Part shown: piece by piece, positions 42,715 to 52,359 of the stretch
Layout of the letters: every line of letters starts with the position of its first letter
How positions within the stretch are numbered: the stretch's first letter is position 1
Assembly: GCA_002634385.1 (NCBI GenBank)
Contig: NSJL01000001.1
Span: forward strand, 285,785 to 349,784
Reading direction: 5' to 3'
Origin: Nitrospira sp.
GTDB lineage: Bacteria; Nitrospirota; Thermodesulfovibrionia; Thermodesulfovibrionales; Dissulfurispiraceae
Length of the DNA: 64,000 nucleotides
Program-made: the position numbers and the translations under genes
Notes under the pieces: model-generated
Database searches by the model: none
What the model was told of the DNA's origin: nothing
Seen by the model: only the letters and a program-made list of their open reading frames with translations

Positions 42715-45264
42715 TTATAATCTCTTCCCCCTCAAGCGCAAAGAGTTGCTGACCACCGACACCGAGCTGAAAGCCATGGCAGCAGAAGCAATCATGGGAT
42801 TGAGCAGCGGCCCCCCGAAAACATAAAGGAGACCCGCCGCAACCGGGATGCCGACGATGTTATAGAAAAACGCCCAAAAGAGGTTCTGCTGTATCGTCCT
42901 GATGGTCAGCTTGCTCAGTTTGATGGCGTCCACCACACTCTTCAGGTGTCCCTTGATCAGGGTGATATCCGAGGCCTCGATGGCAATATCCGTACCGGTG
43001 CCGATGGCGATCCCCACGTCCGCTTCGGCAAGGGCCGGCGCATCGTTGATGCCGTCTCCCACCATGGCGGTTATCTTTCCTTCCGACTTTATCCTCTTCA
43101 CCACTTCGATTTTCTTGTCCGGCAGAACTTCCGCGAAAAAGGAGGTAATACCCACCTCCTTCGCTATCGCTTCCGCCGTGTTCCGGTGATCTCCGGTAAG
43201 CATTATAACATCAATGCCCAGGGAATGTAACTCTCTGATCGCCTCCGCGGAATCGGCCTTTATGGTATCGGCAATGGGGAAAACCGCCCGTATCCGTCCG
43301 TCGAGGGAGACGAAGACGGGAGTCTGCGCAGCGGCCGAGATCCGCCCGGCAAGGGACCTTACCGGAGAGGTATCGATCCCCTCCCGGGCAAGCATCCCCT
43401 CATTGCCGATGAACACAGTGCGGCGCACGCCGGTCCGCAGGGCGCCGTCCGTCCCCCCCGCTTCCCCTCCGCTCGGGGAAGCCGCATCGGGACCTTCGAT
43501 TGCCACGGTCGCCCGGATTCCTCCCCCCGGCACTGCGACGAAGTCCACAGGGTCAAAGAGGGGGAGATGGTAGTCCCGCGCCTTTCTGACAATGGCCTGT
43601 CCCAGGGGGTGCTCGGAAAATTTTTCGGCGGAAGCGGCAATCTGCAGAACCCGCAGCACCTCACCGGAGGGAGAAGCAGCACCGCTTTCCGTTGCCCGCA
43701 CTCCGTCCGGCTCCTCATGCCCCTCTTCAAGAAGAAGGATATCCACCACCTCGGGCTCTCCCTTGGTAATGGTGCCCGTCTTGTCGAGGACCACCGCCTG
43801 CACCTTGTGGGACAGCTCCAGCGCCTCTGCGTCCCGTATCAGAATCCCGTTCTCCGCCCCCTTTCCCGTCCCCACCATGATGGCGGTGGGAGTAGCGAGC
43901 CCCAGGGAGCACGGGCAGGCGATGATGAGAACGGCGATAAAGTTCATGAGGGCGAGGGTGAAAGACGGCTTCGGCCCGAAAACATACCAGACAATGAAAG
44001 TGACCACCGCAATCGCGATGACCACCGGTACGAAGACCGACGCAATCCGGTCGGCAAGCCTCTGGATGGGGGCTTTGCTCCCCTGCGCCTCCTCCACCAG
44101 ACGGATGATCTGTGCCAGGGCTGTCTCCTTGCCGATCTTCACCGCCCTGAGCTTGAAGCTGCCGGCCTTGTTCACTGTGCCGTTATAGACAGTGTCTCCC
44201 ACGGCCTTCTCCACTGGCAGGCTCTCGCCGGTGAGCATGGACTCGTCGACGGTGGATGCCCCCTCCACCACCTCTCCGTCCACGGGAATCCTCCCTCCCG
44301 GCCTCACATAGACGATATCTCCCGCAACCACTTCGTCGATGGGGACTTCGCGCTCCACTCCATCCCGCAGTACGGTAGCGGTCTTTGCCTGGAGCCCCAT
44401 GAGCTTCCGGATTGCCTCGGACGTCTTTCCCTTCGCCCTGGCCTCAAGAAGCCTGCCCAGCAGGATAAGGGTGATAATGGTAGCCGACGTATCGAAATAG
44501 ACATGGGGCATGATCCCCCCCCTGATGAACAGGTGCGGCACGAGGGTGGCCGTCACACTGTAGAGATAGGCGGAGATCGTCCCCACGCTGATCAGGGTGT
44601 TCATATTGGTAGCCCCGTGCCGCAGCGCGGAAAGAGCAGCGGTATGGAAACGCATCCCGGCCCAGAACTGCACCGGTGTGGTAAGGAGAAAGAGCAGATA
44701 CCAGTTGGAAAGCAGCGGAACGGAGATCATGCTCCCGATGATTACCGGGACCGTAAGCACCGCGCTGATGGTGAACTGTCTCTTCAACTCGTTGTATTCC
44801 CTCTCCCGGCGCTCCTTCTCCCGGTCCACGAAAGCTTCGGTCATCAGCTCGGCGGAGTACCCGGCCTCCGCAATCGCCCTTTTGAAATCCTCGAAGCTCG
44901 CAATGGTGGGAATATATTCGATGGACGCCCTCTCCGCGGCGAGATTCACCGTGACAGCAAGGACCCCGTAGATTTCCTTCAAAGCCCTCTCCACCGCCCC
45001 CACACATGCGGCGCAGGTCATGCCCCGGACCGCAAAATCCATCCGGGCAACAGCGACCCCATAGCCCTCTTCCCTGATGGCATTGATCAAGGTGATCAGG
45101 GGGACAGGGGCATCCGGATCGGCGAATTCGACAGTGGCCCTTTCGGCGGGAAAGTTGACCGAGGCGTTTTTAATGCCCTCCACCCGGGGGAGAGCCCTCT
45201 CGATGGCAGCGGAACAGGCGGCACAGGTCATCCCCGTAACCGGAATATCGATTTTTTGCATCAT
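42715..45264 (-). CDS. copA: copper-type P1B ATPase with two HMA domains
   Basis: 849 residues. Two heavy-metal-binding domains ([20 protein letters not shown] near 10 and [17 protein letters not shown] near 82) precede eight membrane helices with the metal motif CPC in [17 protein letters not shown] near 458. The catalytic [11 protein letters not shown] lies near 488, the SEHPLG site near 537 and the hinge [19 protein letters not shown] near 745. It exports Cu(I) to the periplasm. The nucleotide-binding loop has two Gly/Ser/Glu-rich insertions (around 500-520 and 590-612). ATG at 45261 may be the true start as AAGGAG is close. Confidence 0.93.
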   Translation of the reverse strand: MMQKIDIPVTGMTCAACSAAIERALPRVEGIKNASVNFPAERATVEFADPDAPVPLITLINAIREEGYGVAVARMDFAVRGMTCAACVGAVERALKEIYGVLAVTVNLAAERASIEYIPTIASFEDFKRAIAEAGYSAELMTEAFVDREKERREREYNELKRQFTISAVLTVPVIIGSMISVPLLSNWYLLFLLTTPVQFWAGMRFHTAALSALRHGATNMNTLISVGTISAYLYSVTATLVPHLFIRGGIMPHVYFDTSATIITLILLGRLLEARAKGKTSEAIRKLMGLQAKTATVLRDGVEREVPIDEVVAGDIVYVRPGGRIPVDGEVVEGASTVDESMLTGESLPVEKAVGDTVYNGTVNKAGSFKLRAVKIGKETALAQIIRLVEEAQGSKAPIQRLADRIASVFVPVVIAIAVVTFIVWYVFGPKPSFTLALMNFIAVLIIACPCSLGLATPTAIMVGTGKGAENGILIRDAEALELSHKVQAVVLDKTGTITKGEPEVVDILLLEEGHEEPDGVRATESGAASPSGEVLRVLQIAASAEKFSEHPLGQAIVRKARDYHLPLFDPVDFVAVPGGGIRATVAIEGPDAASPSGGEAGGTDGALRTGVRRTVFIGNEGMLAREGIDTSPVRSLAGRISAAAQTPVFVSLDGRIRAVFPIADTIKADSAEAIRELHSLGIDVIMLTGDHRNTAEAIAKEVGITSFFAEVLPDKKIEVVKRIKSEGKITAMVGDGINDAPALAEADVGIAIGTGTDIAIEASDITLIKGHLKSVVDAIKLSKLTIRTIQQNLFWAFFYNIVGIPVAAGLLYVFGGPLLNPMIASAAMAFSSVSVVSNSLRLRGKRL

Positions 45265-45357
45265 GACTCCTTATTGTAAAGGATGAGGGAAGAAAAAGTA
45301 AAAACCGGACACGCGGAGGGTGCAGGAAAAGGGAGGTAGAGAGAGCGGGGGTTGTGC

Positions 45358-45363
45358 TATAAT
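45358..45363 (+). promoter_or_regulatory. extended -10 box directly before the TauE-type gene
   Basis: TGCTATAAT ends five bases before the ATG at 45369. The transcript should begin at the start codon, giving a leaderless mRNA. Confidence 0.55.
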
Positions 45364-45368
45364 GTCGC

Positions 45369-46358
45369 ATGCCCTCACTGATTGATTCTTTTACCTTTTT
45401 TTTCCCTGTTTCCGGGGTAACATCCCACATTCTGCTCCCCCCTCTTGTCGCGATGCTCATCTCCTTTTTTACCTCCATGGGGGGCATATCGGGCGCCTTT
45501 CTCCTCCTTCCCTTCCAAATGAGCTTCCTCGGCTACACCAGTCCATCGGTAAGCGGCACAAACCACGTCTTTAATATCGTAGCGATCCCGAGCGGAGTCT
45601 GCCGGTATATAAAGGAAGGACGCATGGCATGGCCGCTGGCGGGGGTGGTAGTAGCCGGGACCCTGCCCGGAGTGTTCCTCGGCTATTACCTGCGCGTGGC
45701 GCTTCTCCCCGACCCGGGGGTCTTCAAGCTCTTTGTGGGATGTGTGCTCTTCTTTATAGGCGTCCGCCTGCTGCAGGAACTGAAGGGGAAGGCAATCCCG
45801 AAATCTTCTGCGGCAAAGGCCCTGGAGGAAAAATTCAGGGCGCGCGCGGAAGAGAGGAAAAAACAGCAGAGTTCAAACCTGGCACCGGGGCTGCCCGCCG
45901 GAACCGTGATAAAGACCCTTTCCGTTTCCCTCCGCAGGGTTGAATATGAATTCTGGGGGGAGAGATTCTATTTCAACACCCTGGGGATGTTCCTCCTCAC
46001 CTTTGTGGTGGGCATCATAGGGGGCGCATACGGCATCGGGGGAGGGGCCATCATAGCACCTTTCTGTGTAGCGGTCTTCCATCTCCCGGTATACACCATT
46101 GCAGGGGCGACACTCATGGGGACCTTCATTACTTCGGTTGCGGGGGCTCTCTTCTTCACCCTCATGCCCCCTGTCAACGGGGTTTCACCGACTCCCGACT
46201 GGGCACTCGGCCTCCTCTTCGGACTGGGAGGCTTTGTGGGCGTCTACCTGGGTGCCCGCTGTCAGAAGTACGTTCCCCAGAGGCTCCTCAAACTGCTCCT
46301 CGGCACGGGTATCCTCTCCCTGGCAGGCACGTACATCGTTCACTACCTCCGGCGTTAA
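45369..46358 (+). CDS. TauE/SafE-family anion permease
   Basis: 329 residues, about eight membrane helices in two halves. Half signatures FTSMGGISGAFLLLPFQMSF near 37 and VVGIIGGAYGIGGGAIIAPF near 214 are the family pattern, separated by a charged cytoplasmic loop (about 140-185). Members move sulfite, sulfonates or other anions across the inner membrane; the substrate is unknown. It is divergent from copA and overlaps the convergent response-regulator gene by four bases. Confidence 0.88.
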   Translation: MPSLIDSFTFFFPVSGVTSHILLPPLVAMLISFFTSMGGISGAFLLLPFQMSFLGYTSPSVSGTNHVFNIVAIPSGVCRYIKEGRMAWPLAGVVVAGTLPGVFLGYYLRVALLPDPGVFKLFVGCVLFFIGVRLLQELKGKAIPKSSAAKALEEKFRARAEERKKQQSSNLAPGLPAGTVIKTLSVSLRRVEYEFWGERFYFNTLGMFLLTFVVGIIGGAYGIGGGAIIAPFCVAVFHLPVYTIAGATLMGTFITSVAGALFFTLMPPVNGVSPTPDWALGLLFGLGGFVGVYLGARCQKYVPQRLLKLLLGTGILSLAGTYIVHYLRR

Positions 46359-46711
46359 AGAGAGAGCGGCAGGAGTAACGCGAGAAGGTCGTCAGGGGAG
46401 AAAGGCTTTCGGAGAAAGGTGTCGGCTCCCGCCTCGAGAAAAGCAGTCCTGTTTGCACCGGCGCTTATGCCGATGATGAACGACCGCGGACAGAGGGCCC
46501 GCACTTTCCGTATCACCTCCGCACCGTTCATTCCGGGCATCGAGTAATCCGAGATAATCACGTCGAAGCACGTCCTTTCCGCAAGGAGAGCGGCAGTCTC
46601 TCCGTCGCAGGCGCAGAGGGATTCGAAATTGTTCATCAGCAGGACCATGCTGAGCATATCCCTGATTCCCTGCTCGTCATCGATGATCAGAACTTTTTTT
46701 CTTTCTGTCAT
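46355..46711 (-). CDS. single-domain response regulator (CheY-like)
   Basis: 118 residues, a receiver and nothing else. Acidic pocket VLIIDDEQGIRDML near 9, phosphorylated Asp in FDVIISDYSMPGMNGAEV near 55, Ser/Thr position in FIIGISAGA near 84 and Lys in DTFLRKPFSPDDL near 104. There is no kinase next to it. It is divergent from the XRE regulator gene; the AT-rich region between (46725-46800) probably holds both promoters. Confidence 0.88.
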   Translation of the reverse strand: MTERKKVLIIDDEQGIRDMLSMVLLMNNFESLCACDGETAALLAERTCFDVIISDYSMPGMNGAEVIRKVRALCPRSFIIGISAGANRTAFLEAGADTFLRKPFSPDDLLALLLPLSL

Positions 46712-46829
46712 AGCGCGTCCTGAAAAATAAAAATGAATATATAGTAATACAACTTTTGGTTGTTATTGTCAATAGACGCAACCCTGAGTTTATAGATTTT
46801 CGGCACGGCCTCCATTTAAAGTGTTCTGA

Positions 46830-47210
46830 GTGAAAAAGGGAGACAGGAAAATAGAACGCCTCATCCGTGAGATCAGGAAAGCGAAGGGCATCTCCCAGAT
46901 GGAACTGGCGGAAAGGATCGGCGTATCCTACCAGCAGGTGCAGAAGTACGAAAAGGGCGTGAGCGCCCTGAGCGTCGGTCGTCTGCAGCAGATAGCGGAG
47001 GCCCTGGAGGTCCCCCTCTCCCTTTTCTTTCCCGCTGAAAGAGAGGTGATAGCGGAAGCCATCCCCTGTTACGGCGTACTGACCGAGGAGGAGCAGCTCC
47101 TCCTCGCCTCCTTCAGGAGCATCAGGGACAAGAGGATAAAGGAAGCTGTCCTTTCCTTCCTGCACGCATTGTCCGGCAAAAAGGAAGTATGCACCGACAA
47201 AGACAGGTAA
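46830..47210 (+). CDS. XRE-family helix-turn-helix regulator
   Basis: 126 residues. The lambda-repressor-type helix-turn-helix occupies residues 10-65 (ISQMELAERIGVSYQQVQKY, then LSVGRLQQIAEALEVPLSLF). The C-terminal 50 residues are helical with no peptide- or metal-binding motif. The start is GTG with a poor ribosome site. The ECF sigma operon begins about 290 bases downstream in the same direction, but a promoter region intervenes. Confidence 0.85.
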   Translation: MKKGDRKIERLIREIRKAKGISQMELAERIGVSYQQVQKYEKGVSALSVGRLQQIAEALEVPLSLFFPAEREVIAEAIPCYGVLTEEEQLLLASFRSIRDKRIKEAVLSFLHALSGKKEVCTDKDR

Positions 47211-47502
47211 AGACAGAGAAAAAAACAGAAAGATAAATTCGGGGCATATTACTTTTACTGCACATCCCTTTCGGGAGGAGAGGGGGATTCGATGTTCTTG
47301 CAATGCGACGAATCACCGTATTCCCTCACGGATCTCTGTTCCAGGTTCTCGTATCCTCCCCCCCTCTCCTTCATCATGCATGCCCATCAAACACGCTCTC
47401 TCCGTCCTTCCCGATGAAAGAGGAGGGGATTCCCATTCCTCAGGGACGGCTGCAGCCGATCGCAGTAGAAATACTATGCGTTCACGGTCTACTATATCCG
47501 TC

Positions 47503-48072
47503 ATGCGGGAAACCGACGATACTGCCCTTGTCGAACGCTTCAAAAACGGCGACGAATCCGCCTTCGAGGAGTTGGTCCGGGCTTACCAGGACAGGATCTA
47601 TACCCTCTGCCGCCATATGCTCGGGGACATCCACGATGCGGAGGACGCGGCGCAGGATTCGTTCCTCAAAGCTTACCAACACCTGAAGAGCTTCGTACCC
47701 GAAGCATCCCTGTACACCTGGCTGTATCGCATTGCCGTGAACACCTGCATCGATTACCGGAGGAAACCCTTCTGGGAATCCCTTTTCAAACGCTTTGCGG
47801 AAGGAGAAGAGTATCTTGCCGAGCCCCCTTCCGGCGCGCCCTCCCCCGATAGGCTGTACGAATCAAAACAGATGGGAGATCTCCTGCGGCAAAGCCTTGC
47901 GCGGCTCTCCCCGAAACTCAGGAGCAGTATCGTCCTCAAAGAGGTGGAAGGGCTCTCGTACGAGGAGATCGCAGAGGTGCTGGACATCTCCATGGGGACC
48001 GTGAAGTCGAGGATTGCCCGGGCACGTGACGAGTTGAAGAAAATGATGAAAAAATATACGGAACAAAAATAG
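47503..48072 (+). CDS. ECF-type RNA polymerase sigma factor
   Basis: About 189 residues. Region 2 has DRIYTLCRHMLGDIHDAEDA near 30 and SFLKAYQHLKSF near 55; region 4 has GLSYEEIAEVLDISMGTVKS near 145 followed by RIARARDEL. The start (MRETDDTALVERFKNGDESA) is chosen by comparison with the family; an ATG at 47476 is in frame and neither has a good ribosome site. The next gene encodes a zinc-finger anti-sigma factor. The preceding 290 bases hold the operon promoter region but no gene. Confidence 0.9.
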   Translation: MRETDDTALVERFKNGDESAFEELVRAYQDRIYTLCRHMLGDIHDAEDAAQDSFLKAYQHLKSFVPEASLYTWLYRIAVNTCIDYRRKPFWESLFKRFAEGEEYLAEPPSGAPSPDRLYESKQMGDLLRQSLARLSPKLRSSIVLKEVEGLSYEEIAEVLDISMGTVKSRIARARDELKKMMKKYTEQK

Positions 48073-48103
48073 GAACCTTTCGTTTAATGAACAGGAGGCA
48101 GCA

Positions 48104-48577
48104 ATGAGATGCAAAAAAGCACATAGGCTTCTTTCACCCTACCTCGACGCGGAATTGCCCGCAGGGGAACGGCATGCACTCGAAACCCACCTTCGGGAAT
48201 GCGGCGCCTGCTGGAAAGAGTACGCAGAGCTGCGGGAAGTGAAAGAGCTCTTCTCTTCCGCTGAAAGGTACCCCGCACCTTTCGGAATGGCCGCCAGGGT
48301 TGCGGCCCGGGCCAGGGCATCCGCCGAGACATCAGGGAAAAAAACGGAAAGAGGGATTCCTTGGGGGACTCTTCTTCTCCCCCGCCTTGCCGGGGGACTG
48401 GTGGCACTCGCCATTATCGGGGCGGGAATCCTCTCCGGGAGCATCCTTGCGCACTCCCTCCCGCCCCTGAATGCAAAGGGGATAGCCTTTTCCCTCTCTC
48501 TTGATTTCTTCGAGGCGGCGCCGCCGGAATCCCTGGGAGGAGCCTACCTTGCCATGACAGGGGAGAGGACACAATGA
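48104..48577 (+). CDS. membrane anti-sigma factor with zinc-binding (ZAS) domain
   Basis: 157 residues. The N-terminus has the HxxxCxxC zinc motif in LETHLRECGACWKEYAEL near 30-46, used to hold the sigma factor. A single membrane helix (LAGGLVALAIIGAGILSGSI near 93) puts about 40 residues in the periplasm, ending with EAAPPESLGGAYLAMTGE. It should keep the upstream sigma factor inactive until a periplasmic signal arrives. It overlaps the next gene by four bases. Confidence 0.87.
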   Translation: MRCKKAHRLLSPYLDAELPAGERHALETHLRECGACWKEYAELREVKELFSSAERYPAPFGMAARVAARARASAETSGKKTERGIPWGTLLLPRLAGGLVALAIIGAGILSGSILAHSLPPLNAKGIAFSLSLDFFEAAPPESLGGAYLAMTGERTQ

Positions 48578-49050
48578 AGGGCGTCACGCTGAAGTTCATC
48601 CTGTCCGCCTCGCTGCTTCTGAACATTACCGTCCTTTGTACCGCGGGATACCTGTACTACAAACAAACCCGCTCGTGGGTCTCCCCCTTCGGGCACAGAA
48701 TCGAGCGGGACAGATTCCTCTTCGAAGAGCTCTCTCTTCAGCCCGGGCAGATGAGGGCCATGCGGGAAAAGGCCATCCCCTTCCGGGCCGAAATCGACGG
48801 GAGGCGCAAGACCATCGAAGAAAAGAGAGAAGCCCTCTTCGCCCTCCTCCGTTCCGATCACCCCGACAGGGAGGCGATGGAAGCCCTCATCGCGGAGATC
48901 AGCAGGATGCAGGAAGAGATGCAAAAAAGAATCGCGCTGCATATCCTCGAGGAGAAAGCCTTGCTGACGAAAGACCAGCAGGAGAAGTTCCTCGATCTGA
49001 TAGAGAACGCCATGAAGAACGGGAGGCAGAAGGGATGTCCGACGCAGTGA
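48574..49050 (+). CDS. periplasmic metal-sensor-like protein (Spy/CnrX type)
   Basis: 158 residues: an N-terminal membrane anchor (KFILSASLLLNITVLCTAGY) and a long helical periplasmic hairpin with two LTxxQ-like sites (LSLQPGQMRAMREKAIP near 53 and LLTKDQQEKFLDLIENAM near 132). This is the heavy-metal-resistance/CpxP-Spy fold. In cnr-type systems such a protein senses metal and releases the sigma factor through the anti-sigma factor; that role here is inferred from gene order. Confidence 0.8.
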   Translation: MKGVTLKFILSASLLLNITVLCTAGYLYYKQTRSWVSPFGHRIERDRFLFEELSLQPGQMRAMREKAIPFRAEIDGRRKTIEEKREALFALLRSDHPDREAMEALIAEISRMQEEMQKRIALHILEEKALLTKDQQEKFLDLIENAMKNGRQKGCPTQ

Positions 49051-50432
49051 AGAGCCTGAAGGGAAGAGGGAACAAGCGAACACCGCAACCGCACCGCGGG
49101 ACCGGAAGGGAGAAAAGGCAAAAGTCCCGGGGAATAGCCGCTCTCACCGTGTTCTTCCTTCTGATGCTTCTCTTCCCCTTTGTCCCGTCCCTGTACGGAA
49201 AAACAGAGGGCGTTGCCGGAAAATCCCTCACCCTGGAGGAATGCGTCTCCATCGGGCTCAGTGCCAATCCCGCGTTCGAGGTTTCTCTCCAGAGCCTCAG
49301 GGCCGTCCAGGAGCGTGTGGGGGAGGTGAAGGGCGGGTACTACCCTTCCTTCAAAATTTCCTCCTCCTATACCTATACCACTCCCCAGGATCTGCGGATG
49401 ACCTTCCAGGAAGACGTCTACGATACCCGCCTCTTCATGCGGCAGACACTCTTTGATGCCGGGGCCACCGCACAGTCGGTCGAGACCGTGCGCCACAGCA
49501 TCAGGGCGCAGGAGTACGAGGTCAGGAGAACCGGACTTGATATCGTTCAGGCGGTCAAAACGGCCTTCTATGATGTACTGAAGAAGAAAGAGCTGGCGGA
49601 AGTAGCGAAGACGGCGCTGCAGGGCGCAGAGAGACACCTTGAACAGGCGCATTCCCTCTACCGTGAGGGCCTGGCCCCGCGCTCCGATGTCATCAAGGCG
49701 GAGGTGCAGGTATCCAATGCGCGCCTCGACGTGGTGAAAGCGGAGAGTTCCCGGCTCTCTTCGCAGGCGGTCCTTGCCTCCGCCATGGGAGTTCCCGCTC
49801 CCGTGCGTTTCGACATCACCGGCCGCGAACCGGACCTGCCCATCGTCATTCCCCCCCTGAAAGTGCTCATGGACAGTGCCCTCGCGCTGCGTCCCGAGCT
49901 GAAGGGGAGTGGCGCCCGCATCGAATCCGCAGGAGCCGTGGTCAGGCAGGTGAGGAGCGGCTTCTATCCGAATGTAAGCCTTGATGCCTCCTATGGCTGG
50001 CAGGAAGGGAATTTCCTCCCCAACGACAGGAAGTGGAGCGTGGGAGTGACCGTGGGCATTCCCCTCTTCGAGCAACTCACCACCCGTTCGAAGGTAAACC
50101 AGGCAGTGGCGAATCTTAACGGTCTCCGGGCAGCCGAAGAGCAACTGGCGCGCGTGGTCGAACTGGAGGTGGAGCAGGCATGGCTCGCCCTCAAAGAGGC
50201 GGCGGAGCGCCTCGCCGTGACGCAGAAGTCGCTGGAGCAGGCGCAAGAGGATATGAGGGTATCGGAAGGGAGATACCGGGAGGGGATCGGAAATATTCTT
50301 GAAGTGATCGATGCGCAGACAGCCCTGACGCAGGCAAGGACAAACCGCGTGGCAGCGGCGTACGATAGCGCCCAGGCGCAGGCCAGACTGGACAGGGCGG
50401 TGGGCAGAGGGATAGAGGAGGAGACACGGTAA
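49035..50432 (+). CDS. TolC-family outer-membrane efflux protein
   Basis: 465 residues. A basic 32-residue extension precedes the signal segment IAALTVFFLLMLLFPFVPSL, then two OEP repeats: SLTLEECVSIGLSANPAFEV near 72 and VLMDSALALRPELKGSGARI near 277, each followed by long coiled-coils (TQKSLEQAQEDMRVSEGRYR). It forms the outer-membrane duct for the HlyD adaptor and ABC transporter. The start overlaps the sensor gene by 16 bases; the odd N-terminal extension could mean a later true start. Confidence 0.88.
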   Translation: MSDAVKSLKGRGNKRTPQPHRGTGREKRQKSRGIAALTVFFLLMLLFPFVPSLYGKTEGVAGKSLTLEECVSIGLSANPAFEVSLQSLRAVQERVGEVKGGYYPSFKISSSYTYTTPQDLRMTFQEDVYDTRLFMRQTLFDAGATAQSVETVRHSIRAQEYEVRRTGLDIVQAVKTAFYDVLKKKELAEVAKTALQGAERHLEQAHSLYREGLAPRSDVIKAEVQVSNARLDVVKAESSRLSSQAVLASAMGVPAPVRFDITGREPDLPIVIPPLKVLMDSALALRPELKGSGARIESAGAVVRQVRSGFYPNVSLDASYGWQEGNFLPNDRKWSVGVTVGIPLFEQLTTRSKVNQAVANLNGLRAAEEQLARVVELEVEQAWLALKEAAERLAVTQKSLEQAQEDMRVSEGRYREGIGNILEVIDAQTALTQARTNRVAAAYDSAQAQARLDRAVGRGIEEETR

Positions 50433-51509
50433 ATGAAAAAGAAGTGGGGTATCACCATTGTGGTAACCTTGGCAGTTCTGGCAGGGGCGGCGCTTGCGTA
50501 CCGGCAGCTCTCCGCCGGGAACGCAAAGGAGACGGGGTTCCTGACGGAAGCGGTGCGAAAGCGGGATATCGCCTCCTCGGTTCAGTCCACGGGAGTGATC
50601 AGGGCGAAAATCGGTGCCGAGGTGAAGGTCGGGGCACGGATATCGGGGAGGGTCGAGAAACTCTTCGCCAATATCGGTGACGTGGTGAAAAAGGGCCAGG
50701 TAATCGCCCGGCTCGAACAGGAGGACTTGCGGGCAAAGGTCAATGAGGCGAAGATGAACCTGAAGGTAGCGGAAGCGAACCTCGATCTCGCCCGGAAGAA
50801 CCTCCAGCGCATGCAGAACCTCTATGCGAAGGATTTCGTTTCGCGGGACAAAGTCGATGTGGCGGAGAGGGACTACAGGGCGGCCGAGGCGCAGGCACAC
50901 CAGATCATGGAGACCATACGCTATAACGAGGCCCAGATGTCCTACGCCACCATCGTCGCCCCCATTTCCGGGGTCATCGCCTCCGTCGCGACGCAGCAGG
51001 GGGAGACGGTCTCGGCCTCATCCCTCAATGTCCCCACCTTCGTCACCATCGTCGATCTCAACAGGCTTGAAGTCCATGCCTATGTGGATGAAACCGATAT
51101 AGGAAAAGTGAAGCCGGGACTGGAGGCCACCTTCACGGTGGACTCCCTCACGGAAAAGGATTTCAGGGGCAGGGTAAGCGCCATCTACCCCAAAGCCACC
51201 CTTCAGGATAATGTGGTCTACTATATCACCATTATTTCCATAGAGGACCCGAAGGGGTCCTTGAAGCCTGATATGACGGTAACGGCAACGATCTACCTGA
51301 ACAAGAAAAGCGGCGTCCTCGCGGTCCCCAGCAAGGCGATCAAGAGGGAGGGGGGCAGGAAGGCAGTCCAGGTGCTCGAAAACGGCACACCTGTCCAGAG
51401 GTTCGTCAGGACAGGCTGGAAGGACGGCAGCCATACGGAGATTCTCGAAGGGCTGAAGGAAGGAGAGCTCGTCATCACGGGGGAAACGACGAAGGCGGAA
51501 AAGGAATAG
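50433..51509 (+). CDS. HlyD/MacA-type periplasmic adaptor
   Basis: 358 residues, one N-terminal membrane anchor (ITIVVTLAVLAGAALA). The lipoyl-like half-motifs VKVGARISGRVEKLFANIGD near 61 and TIVAPISGVIASVATQQGET near 172 flank a coiled-coil hairpin (about 85-160). Beta-barrel and membrane-proximal domains follow (VTATIYLNKKSGVLAVPSKA). It starts the base after the tolC stop codon. MacB-type ABC genes that would complete the pump lie 5 kb further on. Confidence 0.9.
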   Translation: MKKKWGITIVVTLAVLAGAALAYRQLSAGNAKETGFLTEAVRKRDIASSVQSTGVIRAKIGAEVKVGARISGRVEKLFANIGDVVKKGQVIARLEQEDLRAKVNEAKMNLKVAEANLDLARKNLQRMQNLYAKDFVSRDKVDVAERDYRAAEAQAHQIMETIRYNEAQMSYATIVAPISGVIASVATQQGETVSASSLNVPTFVTIVDLNRLEVHAYVDETDIGKVKPGLEATFTVDSLTEKDFRGRVSAIYPKATLQDNVVYYITIISIEDPKGSLKPDMTVTATIYLNKKSGVLAVPSKAIKREGGRKAVQVLENGTPVQRFVRTGWKDGSHTEILEGLKEGELVITGETTKAEKE

Positions 51510-51531
51510 ATGCTATAATGCAAGTATACCG
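51510..51531 (+). promoter_or_regulatory. 22-bp promoter-like repeat, copy 1
   Basis: ATGCTATAATGCAAGTATAC plus CG contains an extended -10 box (TGCTATAAT). It lies directly after the adaptor stop and points to the right, but no + strand gene follows for 1.7 kb. It matches the copy at 53165 in 20 of 22 positions. Confidence 0.5.
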
Positions 51532-51838
51532 AAATTGCTTATAAGATAGTTGATTTTACATCATAAAATAGACAATAAAAAAGTTCCAGGGACACATTGG
51601 GAACAGTTACCCAGGAATGAGAGATTTTTGTCTTTTCTTTCCCATTCTCTTCCACTCCCTCTGTGGATTCCCTAAAGTGAATCAGGGGAAGAGGGCAGGG
51701 TTCCCTCTTGTCCGGCTGGCCGGCCTATCCCCTGAAAAGGGTTACATGAATCTCCTCATCAGAAAGTAAATCCCTATCTCCACGCTATCCGCTCCGATGT
51801 CAAACAATGAGAATTCCCGGAACGGAAGGGAAAGCTAT
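51532..51838. other. AT-rich intergenic region left of the toxin-antitoxin-like pair
   Basis: About 300 bases, markedly lower in GC than the neighbours. It holds CCAGGGACACATTG at 51586-51599, a motif repeated near 53050-53073 on the far side of the pair. No gene is seen. Confidence 0.4.
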
Positions 51839-52342
51839 TTACGTATAGCTCAAACAAGTATCGTATTTATTGAGGGACGGTATGGATATCCTTATCGGCT
51901 TCTGTCCGTCCTCCGATTTTATTGCCTTTATCTGCGAGACCGTTCCCTCAAGCACCTTATGGCATTTCTCTTGTACCGTCTGAATGTAAATCATCCTTAT
52001 TAACTTGTCGCTCACCATACCTATCTTTTCAGTCTCATTCTCCCACCGCGATACAGTTACCGGACTGACGCCTAACATCAAGGCCAGCTCCTTGGCACTG
52101 CATCTCATCTCTTTTCTAATAAACCGCACCTCCCTACCTGAAAGAGGGGTTTTCTTTTTTACGAGAGCATTAGCAATGACTCTATGGAGCCCCTCGATAT
52201 TCCTAATCTCCGGCATTGCTTCACCGCATGAGCATTTATGGAGAGGGACACCTGTCAGTATGATGTTATTCAATCCGGATTCTACATACTTGTAGGTTCC
52301 ATTTACCGTCTTCATTGTCTCGCCGCACATAGGGCACTTCAT
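51839..52342 (-). CDS. MqsA/YgiT-type antitoxin with zinc finger and HTH
   Basis: 167 residues. The N-terminal zinc finger uses MKCPMCGE and HKCSCGEAMPEI (two Cys pairs), followed by an XRE-type helix-turn-helix (CSAKELALMLGVSPVTVSRW near 96). This is the layout of MqsA-like antitoxins, which bind the toxin with the finger and the operator with the HTH. The start at 52342 has AAGGAGAATACC ahead. It lies 17 bases after the DUF4258 gene. Low GC and isolation within a transport cluster suggest recent arrival. Confidence 0.83.
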   Translation of the reverse strand: MKCPMCGETMKTVNGTYKYVESGLNNIILTGVPLHKCSCGEAMPEIRNIEGLHRVIANALVKKKTPLSGREVRFIRKEMRCSAKELALMLGVSPVTVSRWENETEKIGMVSDKLIRMIYIQTVQEKCHKVLEGTVSQIKAIKSEDGQKPIRISIPSLNKYDTCLSYT

Positions 52343-52359
52343 GGTATTCTCCTTCTTAA

